A stretch of 64,000 nucleotides of DNA from Tretioscincus oriximinensis (Eukaryota; Chordata; Lepidosauria; Squamata; Gymnophthalmidae): assembly GCA_022410635.1 (NCBI GenBank), contig JAJVDF010000218.1:235455-299454 (forward strand). Direction: 5' to 3'. This document shows, in pieces, positions 33,201 to 40,149 of the stretch. The translations under genes and the position numbers were made by a program. The notes beneath the pieces were generated by a model. That model did not search any database and was not told where the DNA came from. It saw only the letters and a program-made list of their open reading frames with translations. Each line of letters starts with the position of its first letter. The stretch's first letter is position 1.

Positions 33201-33764
33201 CTGTCATTTCTGCATATTCATGAGATTAGGTTCATCTTTGTGAACAGAGAATTTGTGACTACAAAGCTGCTGATTATACAAACGTTCCCATAAGTGTAAT
33301 TACATCAGCCTCAAACCTGCCACACAACACCCATACCAGAGTAAAACCTAAGTAGGTGTGGAGACCCCATTTGAAAAAGGTTTGAGTGAAAATGTTATGG
33401 GCAAATGTAAGAAGGCAAAAAACAACCAGTTTTTAAAAGGGGTGAAAAAGCATGAGGTAGGTAGAAAGATGCCTAAATTAACAAGTAGCTTGATAGATGG
33501 AGACAATGCTGAAGAAAGTACAGAGAATTAAAAAACTTGGTTAAAAGGGTTTGGATGAAAGACACACAGAGTTCTCATTCTGCTTGTTCTTTACAAGGGA
33601 AAAATGCAAGGACTTAAAAAATGAAAATTTTGGTCTACAAAAGCACACGCGGCACCAAGATAAATTACAAGAGTTTGATCATTCTTAAACATAATCATAA
33701 ACTTTACCTTATTGTTCAACAGAGGTTTGATCTCTGTTAGCTGTACGTCTTGCAATTCATCCAT
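153..33764 (-). CDS. NDRG3: NDRG3, N-myc downstream-regulated family member 3 (11 exons, 3' end off window)
   Basis: Eleven minus-strand exons join in phase to 270 codons: 33764-33708, 31238-31203, 9713-9608, 9274-9154, 8511-8449, 7841-7781, 6081-5995, 4921-4865, 3626-3523, 2422-2357 and 204-153. The N-terminus [19 protein letters not shown] and the motifs [25 protein letters not shown]-type (here [15 protein letters not shown]) and [10 protein letters not shown] identify NDRG3 rather than NDRG1, 2 or 4. The full protein is usually about 375 residues, so roughly the last 100 (rest of the fold and the Ser/Thr-rich tail) lie left of position 1. The family is cytoplasmic, with an alpha/beta-hydrolase fold that lacks a working catalytic triad; here the nucleophile-elbow region reads GIGVGAGA (residues 134-141), with no serine. 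Mammalian NDRG3 is an oxygen- and lactate-regulated signalling protein that binds c-Raf; that role is known for the family and is not visible here. No frameshift or stop was found, so the gene looks functional. Confidence 0.95.
456..785. mobile_element. Non-autonomous hAT MITE (330 bp)
   Basis: The termini GGGGTCCTCAAACT and (reverse complement of the right end) GGCGTCCTCAAACT form imperfect inverted repeats. The flanks TTCTAGAC (448-455) and TTCTTGAC (786-793) match 7 of 8 bases, as expected for an old 8-bp hAT target duplication. The interior has a CT-rich tract and no coding capacity. It sits in an NDRG3 intron. Confidence 0.75.
839..1021. mobile_element. Penelope-derived fold-back insertion (183 bp)
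   Basis: It is flanked by a perfect 14-bp direct repeat, ACACTAGTTGGATT (825-838 and 1022-1035). It starts with TTTCAGAGAAATA-type sequence shared with the GIY-YIG element at 20.6 kb, and holds arms 885-927 and 978-1020 that match in 41 of 43 bp as inverted repeats around a 50-nt loop. Confidence 0.75.
2357..2422 (-). CDS. NDRG3: NDRG3 coding exon 10 (residues 231-253)
   Basis: The exon is 66 nt and encodes [19 protein letters not shown] plus TL. It has a TTTTTTAG acceptor and a GTAAGT donor. The segment after ERP is the variable part that differs between NDRG paralogues; its length fits NDRG3. Confidence 0.92.
2728..2764 (+). repeat. GGAGAA-type purine microsatellite
   Basis: A run of AAGGAG/AGGGAG units lies inside an NDRG3 intron. 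No other role is visible. Confidence 0.8.
3056..3160. mobile_element. Short Penelope-derived insertion (105 bp, one arm)
   Basis: It is flanked by a perfect 12-bp direct repeat, ACACTTATTAAG (3044-3055 and 3161-3172). The sequence runs from TTCAGAGAAATAGC through TCTAGCAGAAAGTCC to GAAAAGTGGTTGGC, the same terminal segment as the fold-back copies, but without the inverted second arm. Confidence 0.75.
3377..3393 (+). repeat. Poly-C tract (17 C)
   Basis: An uninterrupted run of 17 C lies in an intron. Its length is likely unreliable in a draft assembly. Confidence 0.9.
3523..3626 (-). CDS. NDRG3: NDRG3 coding exon 9 (residues 197-231)
   Basis: The exon is 104 nt and encodes [16 protein letters not shown] followed by [18 protein letters not shown]. 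It has a CTCCACCAG acceptor and a GTAAAC donor, and ends in phase 2. Confidence 0.95.
4385..4592 (-). mobile_element. tRNA-derived SINE, minus orientation
   Basis: This is the reverse-complement counterpart of the SINE at 60.45 kb. It shares the segments CCACCTACTCCACAGGGTG, CTTGGGCCAGTCACAG and the TATAGGGCGGGATATAAGTAC-like tail followed by AAATAAATAA. The tRNA-like head is at the right end near 4590. Confidence 0.8.
4865..4921 (-). CDS. NDRG3: NDRG3 coding exon 8 (residues 178-196)
   Basis: The 57-nt phase-0 exon encodes [19 protein letters not shown]. It has a TTTTTCAG acceptor and a GTAAGT donor. Confidence 0.94.
5290..5455 (+). mobile_element. CR1-like LINE 3' end fragment
   Basis: It contains GCCTTCTTCTGCTTGAGACT, GGTGGGCCACTTTGTGAGA, AGAATGCTGGACT and GCAGGGCTCCTCTTACGTTC. 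This series recurs at 40.5, 44.8, 47.2, 48.0 and 59.8 kb in this window. The CR1/L2 assignment is from general knowledge of amniote LINE tails. Confidence 0.6.
5456..5868. other. Intronic sequence without recognised content
   Basis: An open frame (about 129 codons, plus) runs from the CR1-like tail into this segment. It has no recognisable domain and is treated as chance. Confidence 0.5.
5995..6081 (-). CDS. NDRG3: NDRG3 coding exon 7 (residues 149-177)
   Basis: The 87-nt phase-0 exon encodes [18 protein letters not shown] followed by [11 protein letters not shown]. The acceptor is TTCCCTAG and the donor is GTAATT. Confidence 0.96.
6105..6345 (-). repeat. Degenerate LINE/SINE tail, minus
   Basis: A TTTATTTATTTA stretch is followed by a GGCCCTGTGCCC...CTCAGGGCAG segment, resembling the reverse complement of the common reptile tail 'gccctga...aaataaata'. 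The family is uncertain. Confidence 0.4.
6470..6990 (-). mobile_element. L1 ORF2 C-terminal fragment, minus
   Basis: Minus-strand frames contain [16 protein letters not shown], the Cys/His-rich segment near the L1 ORF2 C-terminus, then [18 protein letters not shown] further downstream. The two parts are in different frames, so this is a dead relic. Confidence 0.8.
7781..7841 (-). CDS. NDRG3: NDRG3 coding exon 6 (residues 128-148)
   Basis: The exon is 61 nt and encodes [20 protein letters not shown] after completing a split Ser codon. It has a TTTTTCAG acceptor and a GTAAGT donor. GVGAGA occupies the place of the hydrolase GxSxG nucleophile elbow, as expected for the non-enzymatic NDRG family. 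Confidence 0.95.
8449..8511 (-). CDS. NDRG3: NDRG3 coding exon 5 (residues 107-128), GC donor
   Basis: The exon is 63 nt and encodes [20 protein letters not shown]. The 3' border reads CACCTAAG followed by GCAAGT, so the intron begins with GC rather than GT. Phase and protein alignment leave no nearby GT alternative. Confidence 0.93.
9154..9274 (-). CDS. NDRG3: NDRG3 coding exon 4 (residues 67-107)
   Basis: The exon is 121 nt and encodes [16 protein letters not shown] followed by THQ-type conserved sequence up to [16 protein letters not shown]. It has a GTAAGT donor at 9153 and a CTACCA (minus TGGTAG) acceptor. Confidence 0.95.
9608..9713 (-). CDS. NDRG3: NDRG3 coding exon 3 (residues 32-67)
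   Basis: The exon is 106 nt and encodes [17 protein letters not shown] followed by [18 protein letters not shown]. It has a CTTCTGTAG acceptor and a GTAAGT donor, and ends in phase 1 within the His codon. The preceding intron is 21.5 kb and full of transposons. Confidence 0.95.
10073..11330 (-). mobile_element. L1 3' fragment, minus
   Basis: The minus strand carries a frame-broken L1 ORF2 C-terminal region ([15 protein letters not shown] segment near 10.83 kb) and, toward 10.07 kb, an AT-rich 3' tail ending in an A-run (plus-strand T-run at 10077-10083). Several stops and frameshifts make it non-functional. Confidence 0.65.
11331..13349. other. Intronic sequence, nothing recognised
   Basis: No exon, conserved domain or clear repeat family was recognised. 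The only notable simple feature is a C-run at 13014-13023. Confidence 0.6.
13350..13357. repeat. hAT target-site duplication, left
   Basis: GCTGAAAG lies immediately before CAGGGTGGAT and is identical to 16506-16513. Confidence 0.92.
14013..16099 (+). CDS. hAT transposase, BED finger plus DUF659/hAT-C, two exons
   Basis: Exon 14013-14214 encodes a BED-type zinc finger (CKRC then HHEKC, residues about 6-50). An intron 14215-14432 (GT...TTTGTTTAG) joins in phase to exon 14433-16099, giving about 622 residues. The second exon has a basic KRKKK stretch (candidate nuclear signal), a DUF659-like RNase H-fold core with SIDGWSN (Asp about 214) and TDNAAN (Asp about 279), and the hAT C-terminal dimerisation motif [13 protein letters not shown] (Glu about 559). 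These fit the hAT D-D-E catalytic set. One N gives an unknown residue (near 15396) and no internal stop is seen. The last ~25 residues after a poly-Asp run look unlike the family and may be a shifted end. It acts on its own element ends in the nucleus. Host domestication is unlikely because the transposon ends are intact. Confidence 0.9.
16405..16493. promoter_or_regulatory. Right subterminal array of GATTTAAATC palindromes
   Basis: Five perfect GATTTAAATC palindromes (starting at 16405, 16418, 16457, 16469 and 16484) and one variant (16445) lie within 89 bp of the right end. The left end has only partial ATTTAAATC copies near 13.41-13.44 kb. hAT transposases bind subterminal repeats, so these are candidate transposase sites; the binding is inferred. 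Confidence 0.7.
16506..16513. repeat. hAT target-site duplication, right
   Basis: GCTGAAAG lies immediately after ATCCACCCTG and is identical to 13350-13357. Confidence 0.92.
16514..17224. other. Intronic sequence, nothing recognised
   Basis: This is AT-rich sequence between the hAT element and a SINE. No exon or repeat family was identified. Confidence 0.5.
17225..17440 (-). mobile_element. tRNA-derived SINE (second family), minus
   Basis: The reverse complement of the 43.1-kb SINE is recognisable here: an AGAAGAAG tail, AACTGGGTTTTTATAC, AAAGTGGCTTACAAGG and TTCGAATAGCTGG-type segments in the same order. It is degraded. Confidence 0.75.
17441..19283. other. Intronic sequence, mostly unrecognised
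   Basis: No exon was found. The segment near 19190-19283 looks like an old LINE 3' tail (GGATGGGATACAAAT followed by an A-rich end) and served as the target of the L1 insertion at 19298. Confidence 0.5.
19298..20449 (+). mobile_element. 5'-truncated L1 insertion with poly-A and target duplication
   Basis: It is flanked by the perfect 14-bp direct repeat TAATAATAGATATG (19284-19297 and 20450-20463) and ends in an A-run at about 20439-20449. The body is the C-terminal part of L1 ORF2 plus about 140 bp of 3'UTR. Target-primed reverse transcription explains the truncation, tail and duplication. Twelve N bases cluster at 19806-19970. Confidence 0.93.
19303..20307 (+). pseudogene. L1 ORF2 C-terminal fragment (about 334 codons)
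   Basis: One open frame contains [17 protein letters not shown], the Cys/His-rich C-terminal L1 motif, with downstream residues typical of the ORF2 tail. The reverse transcriptase and endonuclease domains are absent because of 5' truncation, so it cannot act alone. The open frame without stops suggests a young insertion. The N bases hide about a dozen residues. Confidence 0.85.
20597..21238 (+). mobile_element. Penelope-like element, 5'-truncated (642 bp)
   Basis: It is flanked by the perfect 13-bp direct repeat CTACAAAAATTCA (20584-20596 and 21239-21251). It begins with ATTTCAGAGAAATT, like the short fold-back copies, then carries a GIY-YIG endonuclease region. It ends with GCATCTGAAGAAGT...ACGAAAGCTTATGCCAACC...CTGCTAGCTCCTTTGC, the terminal segment seen in the other copies. 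Confidence 0.88.
20641..20955 (+). pseudogene. GIY-YIG endonuclease domain of a Penelope-like element
   Basis: About 105 codons encode [20 protein letters not shown] followed by [10 protein letters not shown] and [10 protein letters not shown]. This is the GIY-YIG core (TLYIG), its Arg (SLRQR) and the H-R segment typical of the C-terminal nuclease of Penelope retroelements, which nicks target DNA. The reverse transcriptase is missing and the N-terminal side is frame-broken. It is a fragment and probably inactive. Confidence 0.88.
21830..22370 (+). mobile_element. L2-type LINE 3' fragment
   Basis: The series TTAGATTAGTGCAATG, CTTGCACTGGTTGTCAGTTC, CAAAGCTCTAAACATCCTGG and CCAAGTATCTGATG follows the well-known L2 reverse-transcriptase C-terminal order. 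It ends in a GGCAGCATATA...AATAAA tail. Frames are broken. Confidence 0.75.
22790..22985 (-). mobile_element. Degraded tRNA-derived SINE, minus
   Basis: The order AAATAAATA, CTCAAGGTGG, CCTCACTATAATAATCCTGTG, then a GGTCAAAGGAAATCTAGTGAG segment matches the reverse complement of a common squamate SINE body. It is heavily mutated. Confidence 0.5.
23838..24001. repeat. DIRS left terminal repeat with outer extension
   Basis: Bases 23879-24001 are inverted relative to 28955-29077. The outer 41 bp (23838-23878) is extra and is itself a small hairpin (GGAACACC...GGTGTTCC). The extension is repeated, inverted, in the internal complementary region. Confidence 0.85.
24241..24346. repeat. DIRS internal complementary region
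   Basis: Bases 24241-24306 are the reverse complement of the left outer edge. Bases 24309-24346 are the reverse complement of the right outer edge (TCCCTGGATCTAGGAGG...). Together they look like the junction of circularised ends. Confidence 0.85.
24440..25480 (-). pseudogene. DIRS tyrosine recombinase (broken)
   Basis: The frame 25480-24746 (about 244 codons, one N) has a SAM-like core-binding part ([17 protein letters not shown]) and the first catalytic Arg region [12 protein letters not shown]. Downstream, in shifted frames, the HSTR box (about 24582) and a candidate catalytic Tyr in TRHYK (about 24490) can be seen. Tyrosine recombinases of this group insert the circular cDNA. Frameshifts between the boxes indicate it is dead. 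Confidence 0.85.
25429..27525 (-). pseudogene. DIRS reverse transcriptase / RNase H (broken)
   Basis: The frame 27525-26542 has the reverse transcriptase core: [33 protein letters not shown] and [13 protein letters not shown]. The last motif is the active site and reads YLDN where the family has YLDD. An in-frame stop follows, then an RNase H region at 26496-26077 ([15 protein letters not shown]). A frameshift near 26.1 kb leads to [16 protein letters not shown], and 25797-25429 (MDLFATKDN..., [12 protein letters not shown]) is the conserved DIRS segment before the recombinase. The missing Asp and the breaks make it inactive. Confidence 0.88.
27323..28954 (-). pseudogene. DIRS Gag-like ORF with two in-frame stops
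   Basis: One continuous minus frame of about 544 codons is interrupted by two stops (near 28559 and 27749). The middle part is Lys/Ser/Pro-rich with KKDKHKAK and [10 protein letters not shown] stretches. The C-terminal part has [17 protein letters not shown] and an Arg/Ser/Tyr/Gly-rich tail, as in DIRS Gag proteins, which bind element RNA. It overlaps the reverse transcriptase frame by about 200 nt. Confidence 0.8.
28955..29080. repeat. DIRS right terminal repeat
   Basis: The sequence from CAGAAGGACTGGG to CTCCTAGATCCAGGGAA is the reverse complement of the left terminal repeat, with a few substitutions. Confidence 0.88.
29081..30029. other. Intronic sequence, nothing clearly recognised
   Basis: The segment 29590-29900 resembles another stretch near 36.0 kb (a GTCTGGAGTAAGGCCCAGTG-like core), suggesting an old interspersed repeat of unknown family. 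No exon was found. Confidence 0.4.
30030..30870 (+). mobile_element. L2-type LINE fragment
   Basis: Recognisable pieces in L2 order are a TTTGGTTCACTATC region, GACACTGAATCCAGACAAGA, then GAATGCAGCAGC and CCACCAAATTCAACTCAGG. These correspond to the reverse transcriptase. The frames are destroyed. Confidence 0.65.
31203..31238 (-). CDS. NDRG3: NDRG3 coding exon 2 (residues 20-31)
   Basis: This 36-nt exon encodes [12 protein letters not shown] and is flanked by TTTTGATAG and GTATGT. The 36-nt length and the RNFQDFDCQ core match the vertebrate NDRG3 exon. Confidence 0.93.
31440..31770 (+). mobile_element. L2-like LINE 3' tail
   Basis: TTTGGAACAGTTTCCCAGGG, ATACCTCTTCACCTGGGA, then GAAGGGTAGGTTATAAATAAATAAA follow the order of L2-type 3' ends. 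It lies between NDRG3 coding exons 1 and 2. Confidence 0.55.
32290..32460. mobile_element. Degraded Penelope-type terminal piece
   Basis: TAGCACTTTGAAGACTAAC followed by CAAAGCCTAACATGGCTACC with TTTGAAATC resembles the Penelope terminal segment, diverged. No target duplication was established. Confidence 0.35.
33708..33764 (-). CDS. NDRG3: NDRG3 coding exon 1 (start codon, residues 1-19)
   Basis: The ATG lies at 33764-33762 and the exon encodes [19 protein letters not shown], the NDRG3-specific N-terminus. It ends in AATAAG followed by a GTAAAG donor and is 57 nt long, so the intron is phase 0. The start was chosen because it matches the family start and no upstream in-frame extension is needed. 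Confidence 0.95.
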
Positions 33765-33818
33765 GTTTACTCAATTTACTGATAACTACGCTTGTAGTTA
33801 TCAGTTGATAAAGAACTC
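33765..33818 (-). other. NDRG3: NDRG3 5'UTR part of the start-codon exon
   Basis: Read on the minus strand, a pyrimidine tract ending in TTTTTTAG (33819 upward) is a good acceptor, and 54 nt of leader follow before the ATG. The leader contains a perfect inverted repeat (33778-33805). The upstream non-coding exon must lie at higher coordinates, probably in the CpG island near 46 kb. Confidence 0.75.
33778..33805 (-). promoter_or_regulatory. Perfect 12-bp hairpin in the NDRG3 5'UTR
   Basis: The arms ACTGATAACTAC and GTAGTTATCAGT are perfectly complementary around a 4-nt loop, and the hairpin ends 13 nt before the start codon. In mRNA it could slow scanning or bind a protein. A regulatory function is inference only. 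Confidence 0.5.
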
Positions 33819-36800
33819 CTAAAAAAGAGCAAAACAGCAATAGAATAAGACTTCAAACACTGGAAGAAATCCCAGGAATGAAAGCATGGATTAGAATACT
33901 TCAATATAGCCACAGGCTAGATCCAAATCTCTTATGCAAGAGATTTGTTGCATATCTCTTGTTAAACAGCTGTAGACTAGTTGACTTTTCTGATACCCAT
34001 CCTTCTAATAACATAAAAGCCAAGTATGCAATTAAAAAGCTGCAAATTCTTTAGCACAACAGGTTATTTATAATTTAAATTTAAACTCTTGTTTCAGTCT
34101 TGTCTGCAAGTGGTTTTATTTTGCAACAGTAGCTGCAACAGCTATATACAAGCCCATATAAAGAATGTTTGATTATTTTTTTCATCTTGTAAACTGTGTA
34201 AGTAAAACATTTCATGTTGGCCATTCTCAAATGAATGACACAGTCTCTTCTCGGCTGCCTTGCTTTCTACATAGAACAAGAAAGCTAGCAGGATGCTTCA
34301 TGTCAAGCAACATCTTGCTGGCTTAAATACACAACATGACATTACTAGTGACCATTGCACAGTGGTAGATCAAGGCCCTTGCCCCATGACGTGGCTTATC
34401 TGGCACATGATTGAAATAGCTTGCCTGATCCAAAAAAGGCTGGATGGCCTCTGTCCCATGCCATGGGATGTCTGCATTGTGCCCATCCCAGTCTAACTAC
34501 AGGGACCAGGAATGAAGTTCCCCAGCTTTCATAACGGCAGAGGGGCTTTCTGGTGGGATGCCTAGAAGCAGCATACTTAGCCCCAGTAGATTAATCTGTC
34601 CATGTGCTGTTTGTATGTATATAGGTAGTCTGATGTAAAACCTGGAATGCAAATGATCCATGGCTCAAGTAGTCATTAACATTATTTTCATGTCACAGGC
34701 TGTTCCAACATCTTGTGCAATGCAGATGTATTACTTCATTGGGAATTGTAGTCAGTGGTACAGAGGAGAGGGTTTATTAAATTAGTAAGCCATTACAGAA
34801 AGGTCCCACAGAAAGGTCCCACTGCTATATCTTTCTTAAGAGCACCATAAGATGGTCCCAAAGAGTTTACAGAAAATATTTTGAGAATTCTTGTAACTTT
34901 TCTACATTTCCATTTCCTCTTCAAGTATGAAAGAGAAAGCAAAAAATTGTGTACATTCCCAGAAAACATTGTTTTGTAGAATATTCTCTGGAGAAGGTTC
35001 GCACTTAGCATTAGTAGCATAGTTTAGGAAGCATTATAGCTGTAATTCTAAACTTGGAAATGTTCCTTGCAGCAGTTAAGGAAGCTTCTTCACTTCTAAA
35101 GTATATGCAGAAATAATGAAGCATCACCAATCCCACACTGGGAATAGTTCAATAAAGCTAGCTATGGAAACAGAATTAAATAGGCAGTGCCCATAGGGAT
35201 TCAAACTTCTTAATGCTCTTTTACTGGTAAATATGGTCAACTCGTGTTTCCAAGGCAACAGCAAAGAATTATCTCTGGCTAGGAAAAGGAAGAGAAATGC
35301 AAAGGCTAGCTAACATGTTCCCCTGCATAAACATTTGGGACTGATTTTTGAAATGTCCATTTTCAAAAGATGCAAATTGTAAAGGAAAGCAATAATATCA
35401 CTATAGTGAGTAGGAAGCTGAAATCACAACTGTTTCACTATTGTTTCAACATCCACAAAAGAGGCCCAAGTCCAACAAATATGTCTACAAAAGTGTGGAT
35501 CAAAAACAACAGCCAAAGGAACGAAAAGCAAACTCTGCTGCCATCCATAGATGGAACTGCCTTTTTACTATTTATCTTATAGGATTATGAACTGTGTAAT
35601 AAAATCATAGCAAGCTGTTAGTTTCAAATTAATTAGATACTTTAGAATTTAAAAAGATGAAAACAATTATAAGATGTAACTTAGACTTGTGAAAAATATA
35701 ACATAAAAGAAGCAAATCTTTGATAAAAACCTTTTGAGATCTTTGTTGGAACATTCTTAATTATTTGCAGCACTCTGAAAGTCTTTTTTTCCTTTCAGAT
35801 TTTAAATTGTTCTACAAAGCTTCTGTAGTCATTTCAAACATGCATAGTCAAAAATATTACAAACATAAAAACAAATGAAAACCCTTTATTTATTGGGCCT
35901 TATTCAGGATTATCTCTCAGAATAGGAATATGCCAGTTATATGTTAATATAGATTACATCAGCTCCTAGGTAGCTGTACCCTGTATTAATTAGTATGCAG
36001 GTCGTAGGTCCTTATTTTGAAATATAATCCAGAATAAGGGCCAGTGAAGAAAGGGCCAAAAGGGATGAATTTGTTCTTCAGCTAGCATTTGAAAGATACT
36101 AAATCAGATCGGGGTGATCCCCTCTGACGAAAAAATACTATAATGGAAAGCTACCACAAAAACTGTTAGAATTTAGTCAATGTAATTTGATTAAGTGGTT
36201 TTAAATCTACTTCAGGAGGTTCTACTTCCCCTCATGCTCGTTATAATATATATTATAAACACAAACTACAGATGTCCAGACAAGTGACAATAAGCACTGT
36301 ATAATATAGTGATTTTCAACCTGAGGTATGTAGGGCCCCAGGGATAACCACCAGAGCATTTAAAGTACACAGATTTTTTTAAAAAAAATATTATTGGGCT
36401 ATTTATTTACAGTTAACAACATTTTGCTAATATAAAAAGTACAATTTATGAAAATGGTACATTACGGGTTACATAAGTTGCCACAAGTTTGAACATAGAT
36501 TTTTTAACCACGAAGGCTATTCTGCCTGTGGTTAAAAAAATTGTTATATCAGTACATAAGTTTGTAAACACCTGCATTTCCACAAGGGAACAGAGCAGAG
36601 CATGGAAAATTCCACTTGTCAACCTAGCTGAGTTAAAAATAAAAAGCCACAACCAAACTTCATCTTTCTAGCTGTAAACACCACTGAGCAAAACGGAATT
36701 ATATTGTTTAAACTATATTGTCAGTGCTCTAGTCTGCTTAAATGCAAACTCTTTGTACTAGGATTCATTACCATACTGTTAATAAGACACATGTTTTCTA

Positions 36801-36910
36801 ACTTTGCAGTATTCAATATTATAATACTGAAAATAATTAAGTGGTAGTGTAGCTATCTGGAAAATAGAGCACCACAAGATTGATCCAAAGTATACCTCCA
36901 GGAAAATATA
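33819..36910. other. NDRG3 first-intron sequence, nothing recognised
   Basis: This is AT-rich sequence with no exon evidence. A stretch near 36.0 kb weakly resembles 29.8 kb. The 34.3-34.6 kb region is more GC-rich, but no domain was seen. Confidence 0.5.
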
Positions 36911-37111
36911 CAAGATGCTTCAAAAAAATGTATACACACTTTAAACTTCCATAGAAAATTTATTTACTGTTCTACAAAGTTAAATTTCAGGATTTCCCGC
37001 TCTACGAGGCTAATGTTACGAGGCTTTAAGCTTTCTAATTTCCTGAAATTTTCTAATTCCTAAATTTTCTATGGAAGTTCACAGTGTGTTTACATTTTTT
37101 GAAGCACCATG
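36911..37111. mobile_element. Mariner-type MITE (201 bp), copy 1
   Basis: The inverted termini CAAGATGCTTCAAAAAAATG and (right, reversed) CATGGTGCTTCAAAAAATG are flanked by TA. The interior GAGGCTTTAAGCTTTCTAAT matches copy 2 at 45.03 kb. There is no coding capacity. Confidence 0.8.
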
Positions 37112-38189
37112 TATAATGGCATTTCTAACACTGCATGGATGCACCCTTATAGTCACTAACAATGGATTCCAAATGATACCTAAAGGCAATCACTTTACTA
37201 TTAATGTCAATATCTACCAAGTTTGGAAGTGATGAACACTGCACTCCAGTAGTTCCATTTCTATTTGCAGATTGGGTAAATGGCTGTGGGAAATTTATTT
37301 GGCAACAGCTGAAAACTAACCTGTGTGACTTCACAGGGGTTGTTTGCACGTCCCATGCCTTTTACAATTACATGAAACATTTGTGAGTTATCATCAGGAG
37401 AAAATAGTGTAATCAGCATACTACAGAAGCTAATTCTAGCTTTTCATTCCATTAGATTAAATAAAGTTCGATTGTTTTCAAATTCCAAATACAATAACTT
37501 CATACAACTCAAATTCCAGTCTATACGTTTCCAATTGTTTTCCGTTTCACAACTTCATCATTCAAATTAAATCCAATTTCATCTGTTTGGCTCTTTGTTT
37601 TTCATCCTATTTGATTCAAGCGAATCAATTCAGATATTTGACTCTTACTTGAAACACTTCTTCACATTTTTAGATAGTTTAATGTTTTTAGTGGCTTTTT
37701 ATACGTTTTTATTATTGTACCTTGTTCTGAGATACTTTGATATAGGCAAGTATAAAAATATAGGGTAAACATCATCAATTAATGGGATGGATATGGGTCC
37801 ATGAAGTGAAAAAAGATCAAAAAGGCTGAAATGTATTAAAAGTTTCAAGTACAGTTTTCAAATATTCTGGATTTTATTTCCATCAATGCATTTTCAGATA
37901 GTGTCGGTAGACAGGAATTTTTTCTCCTGGCTCTAGCTGATATGCCAACTATAACCATATCTGGAAAAAGGTAGCTTAGTCATTCCAATTGTGCTCTGGT
38001 AACTTCTATGCTACACCATTGCAGGATACTCCACAAGGGATTGCTCATGATGATCATATGGAATTTGAAACTAGAACACAGCCGCTTATACTGTTATATG
38101 GAGTGCTGATTTTTTAAGTATGTTATATGCTGAATGTTACATGAAATATCTGAAGATTTGACAGAACAACATTTGTTGCCAATTTGCTA
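37112..38189. other. No recognised feature; possible old LINE tail near 37.7 kb
   Basis: 37650-37770 has a TTATTATTGTACCTTG...AAAAATA pattern like a decayed L2-type tail. The rest is unrecognised. Confidence 0.4.
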
Positions 38190-38605
38190 TAGAGCTCAAA
38201 CTAAGAACTTAACTTTTACTCACACATCCCAAATCGTCTTGGTTCCCAAATATCTAAAAGAGTACCTAGTTTCTGCAGTTCTTTCCATAAAGATCTACCA
38301 GAGGTCCTTTCAGTAGTTCCATGATCTCCAACTATTAACAGAAAAGAGATCTTGAGAGGACCTACACTGTAATAGTGTTCAGATCTGAGATGTGTCAAGC
38401 ATCGTAACATTATACACTTATGTAGTTGGGTGGAAATATTCCTCTTTATTGGAATCTTTAGATGAGGATGCAGCTCTCTTCTTCTTCTTCTTCTGGATAC
38501 TGTACTGTATTGTTGATCATTTTTATGTATTTTAATTGATATGCCCTGATCTAAAATCTCGGTGTATAGTGCAGAATAGAAACACAAATAAATAAAAATA
38601 GATTT
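38190..38605 (+). mobile_element. L2-like LINE 3' fragment
   Basis: TTGGTTCCCAAATATCTAAA, then GAGGTCC, and a 3' end with TGCAGAATAGAAACACAAAT followed by AAATAAAAATAG keep the L2 order. It contains a (CTT)n microsatellite at about 38473-38493. Confidence 0.5.
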
Positions 38606-40149
38606 TAAGACTCAATGAATCATTTAAATGTGACATTTATGGTATTCCTTAAAAAGGAAGTTTTTTCTTACAAAGTAATGGATTTCTGATAGCTGTTTTT
38701 GAAGTTTCAAGGACAAAGAAACTCTTTTAGTCTTTTAAGAAATAGCATCCTTTGAGTTTTATCAACCTGTTGCCTCCCATGTATTTTTACTGCACCTTCC
38801 TGAATAACATAAGTAGGTGACTAGAATTATTTCTCAAGTTGCCTTTTATTTACATAAGAGTAAATAAAAGCCATTTTAATTTTAAAGTAATGGATAAGGT
38901 TTAGTGTTTCATTTTCCAACCAGTTATAAGAAGCAAAGAAAACTAGCTGATCCTATCAAACAAGAAATAATATTTGTTCTGATGCTACAATATAATAGTG
39001 AAATGTCTTCTGTAAGAAAATTCTGCTCAGAGAACTCCAACTTAAAGCAAATATAAAAAACTGGAGTACATTAATGAAAGCCATGTGGAACCATTAGGAA
39101 TTTAACTGCAACAAGTGAACATGAAGAAAAAAACTGCTTATAATAATGACTACATATTGTCAAAATGTGCTTTTGGACATGGATAGTTCACTGAATAGTG
39201 AAAAGTATTCTAGAAGGCAGCAGTGGCAAACTACTTCACTAACTACTAAAAACAATTCAGTCCAATTTTCAGATGAATCCTCTATCATGTTGACACCAAC
39301 CTCATCTTCAATTAAGGTTTTTTTCAGGCCTCCATGAAAGTAAGGGTTTAAGATCTATAAGCAAAAAATCAAGTAATAGCTAAAGATTCTAGCTAGTTCT
39401 CCCAATCCTGCACATTTCAAAGAATTTCATTTCATATTTTTTTTAGAAGACTAAGATCTCCATTTATCAATGAGACTCTTGTTGGCCCATTGTGTGCTAC
39501 AACTATTATCAGAATAAAAGAGGAATTCTGCTTGCATAGGCTATACTGCAACTGAGTGTAGAATTTTACAGTTGTAACAAACAACCAGTTACCCCCCAGC
39601 TGGCCCACTATTATCTTGCTACCAATTTCATGTATAGCTTATATTTAAATCAACTTTCATCTTAACTTAGCACTGTTCCTTTTAATACATTTCATTCTCA
39701 ACATTGGAAAGCCATATTAGATTTTCTCAATGTTTTTGTATTTTGTATACGGTACTGCTCAAGGAAATTAAGGAAATTCAGTATTACAGTATAACAACTC
39801 AAGTGTTTCCTTAATTTTTTTAGCAGTGTAATTTTATTTATCAGTATATTATTCTTATGAATAAACAAAACAAGAACTATTTGCAGAACCAGAATACAAA
39901 ATTCAAAACCAAAACATAATATATTCCTTAGGCTACACATAAAAACAATGTTATTTTTCTAAAAAAGTCCAGAAGATTACAAAAAGAGAAGGGACAATTA
40001 ATTTTCAACTTGTTTTGTCAATAAAACATTCAAGCAAGTTCTTAAATCATTTTAAAGCCATTTATTTTAGTCTCCTATAAACTAAAATAATTAGGGGAAG
40101 TAAAAATACTAACAACAGTGCAGTGTATTTTGCACTGGAATGGGTAAAA
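38606..40149. other. No recognised feature
   Basis: This is AT-rich sequence with no exon, repeat family or conserved frame recognised. Confidence 0.5.
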
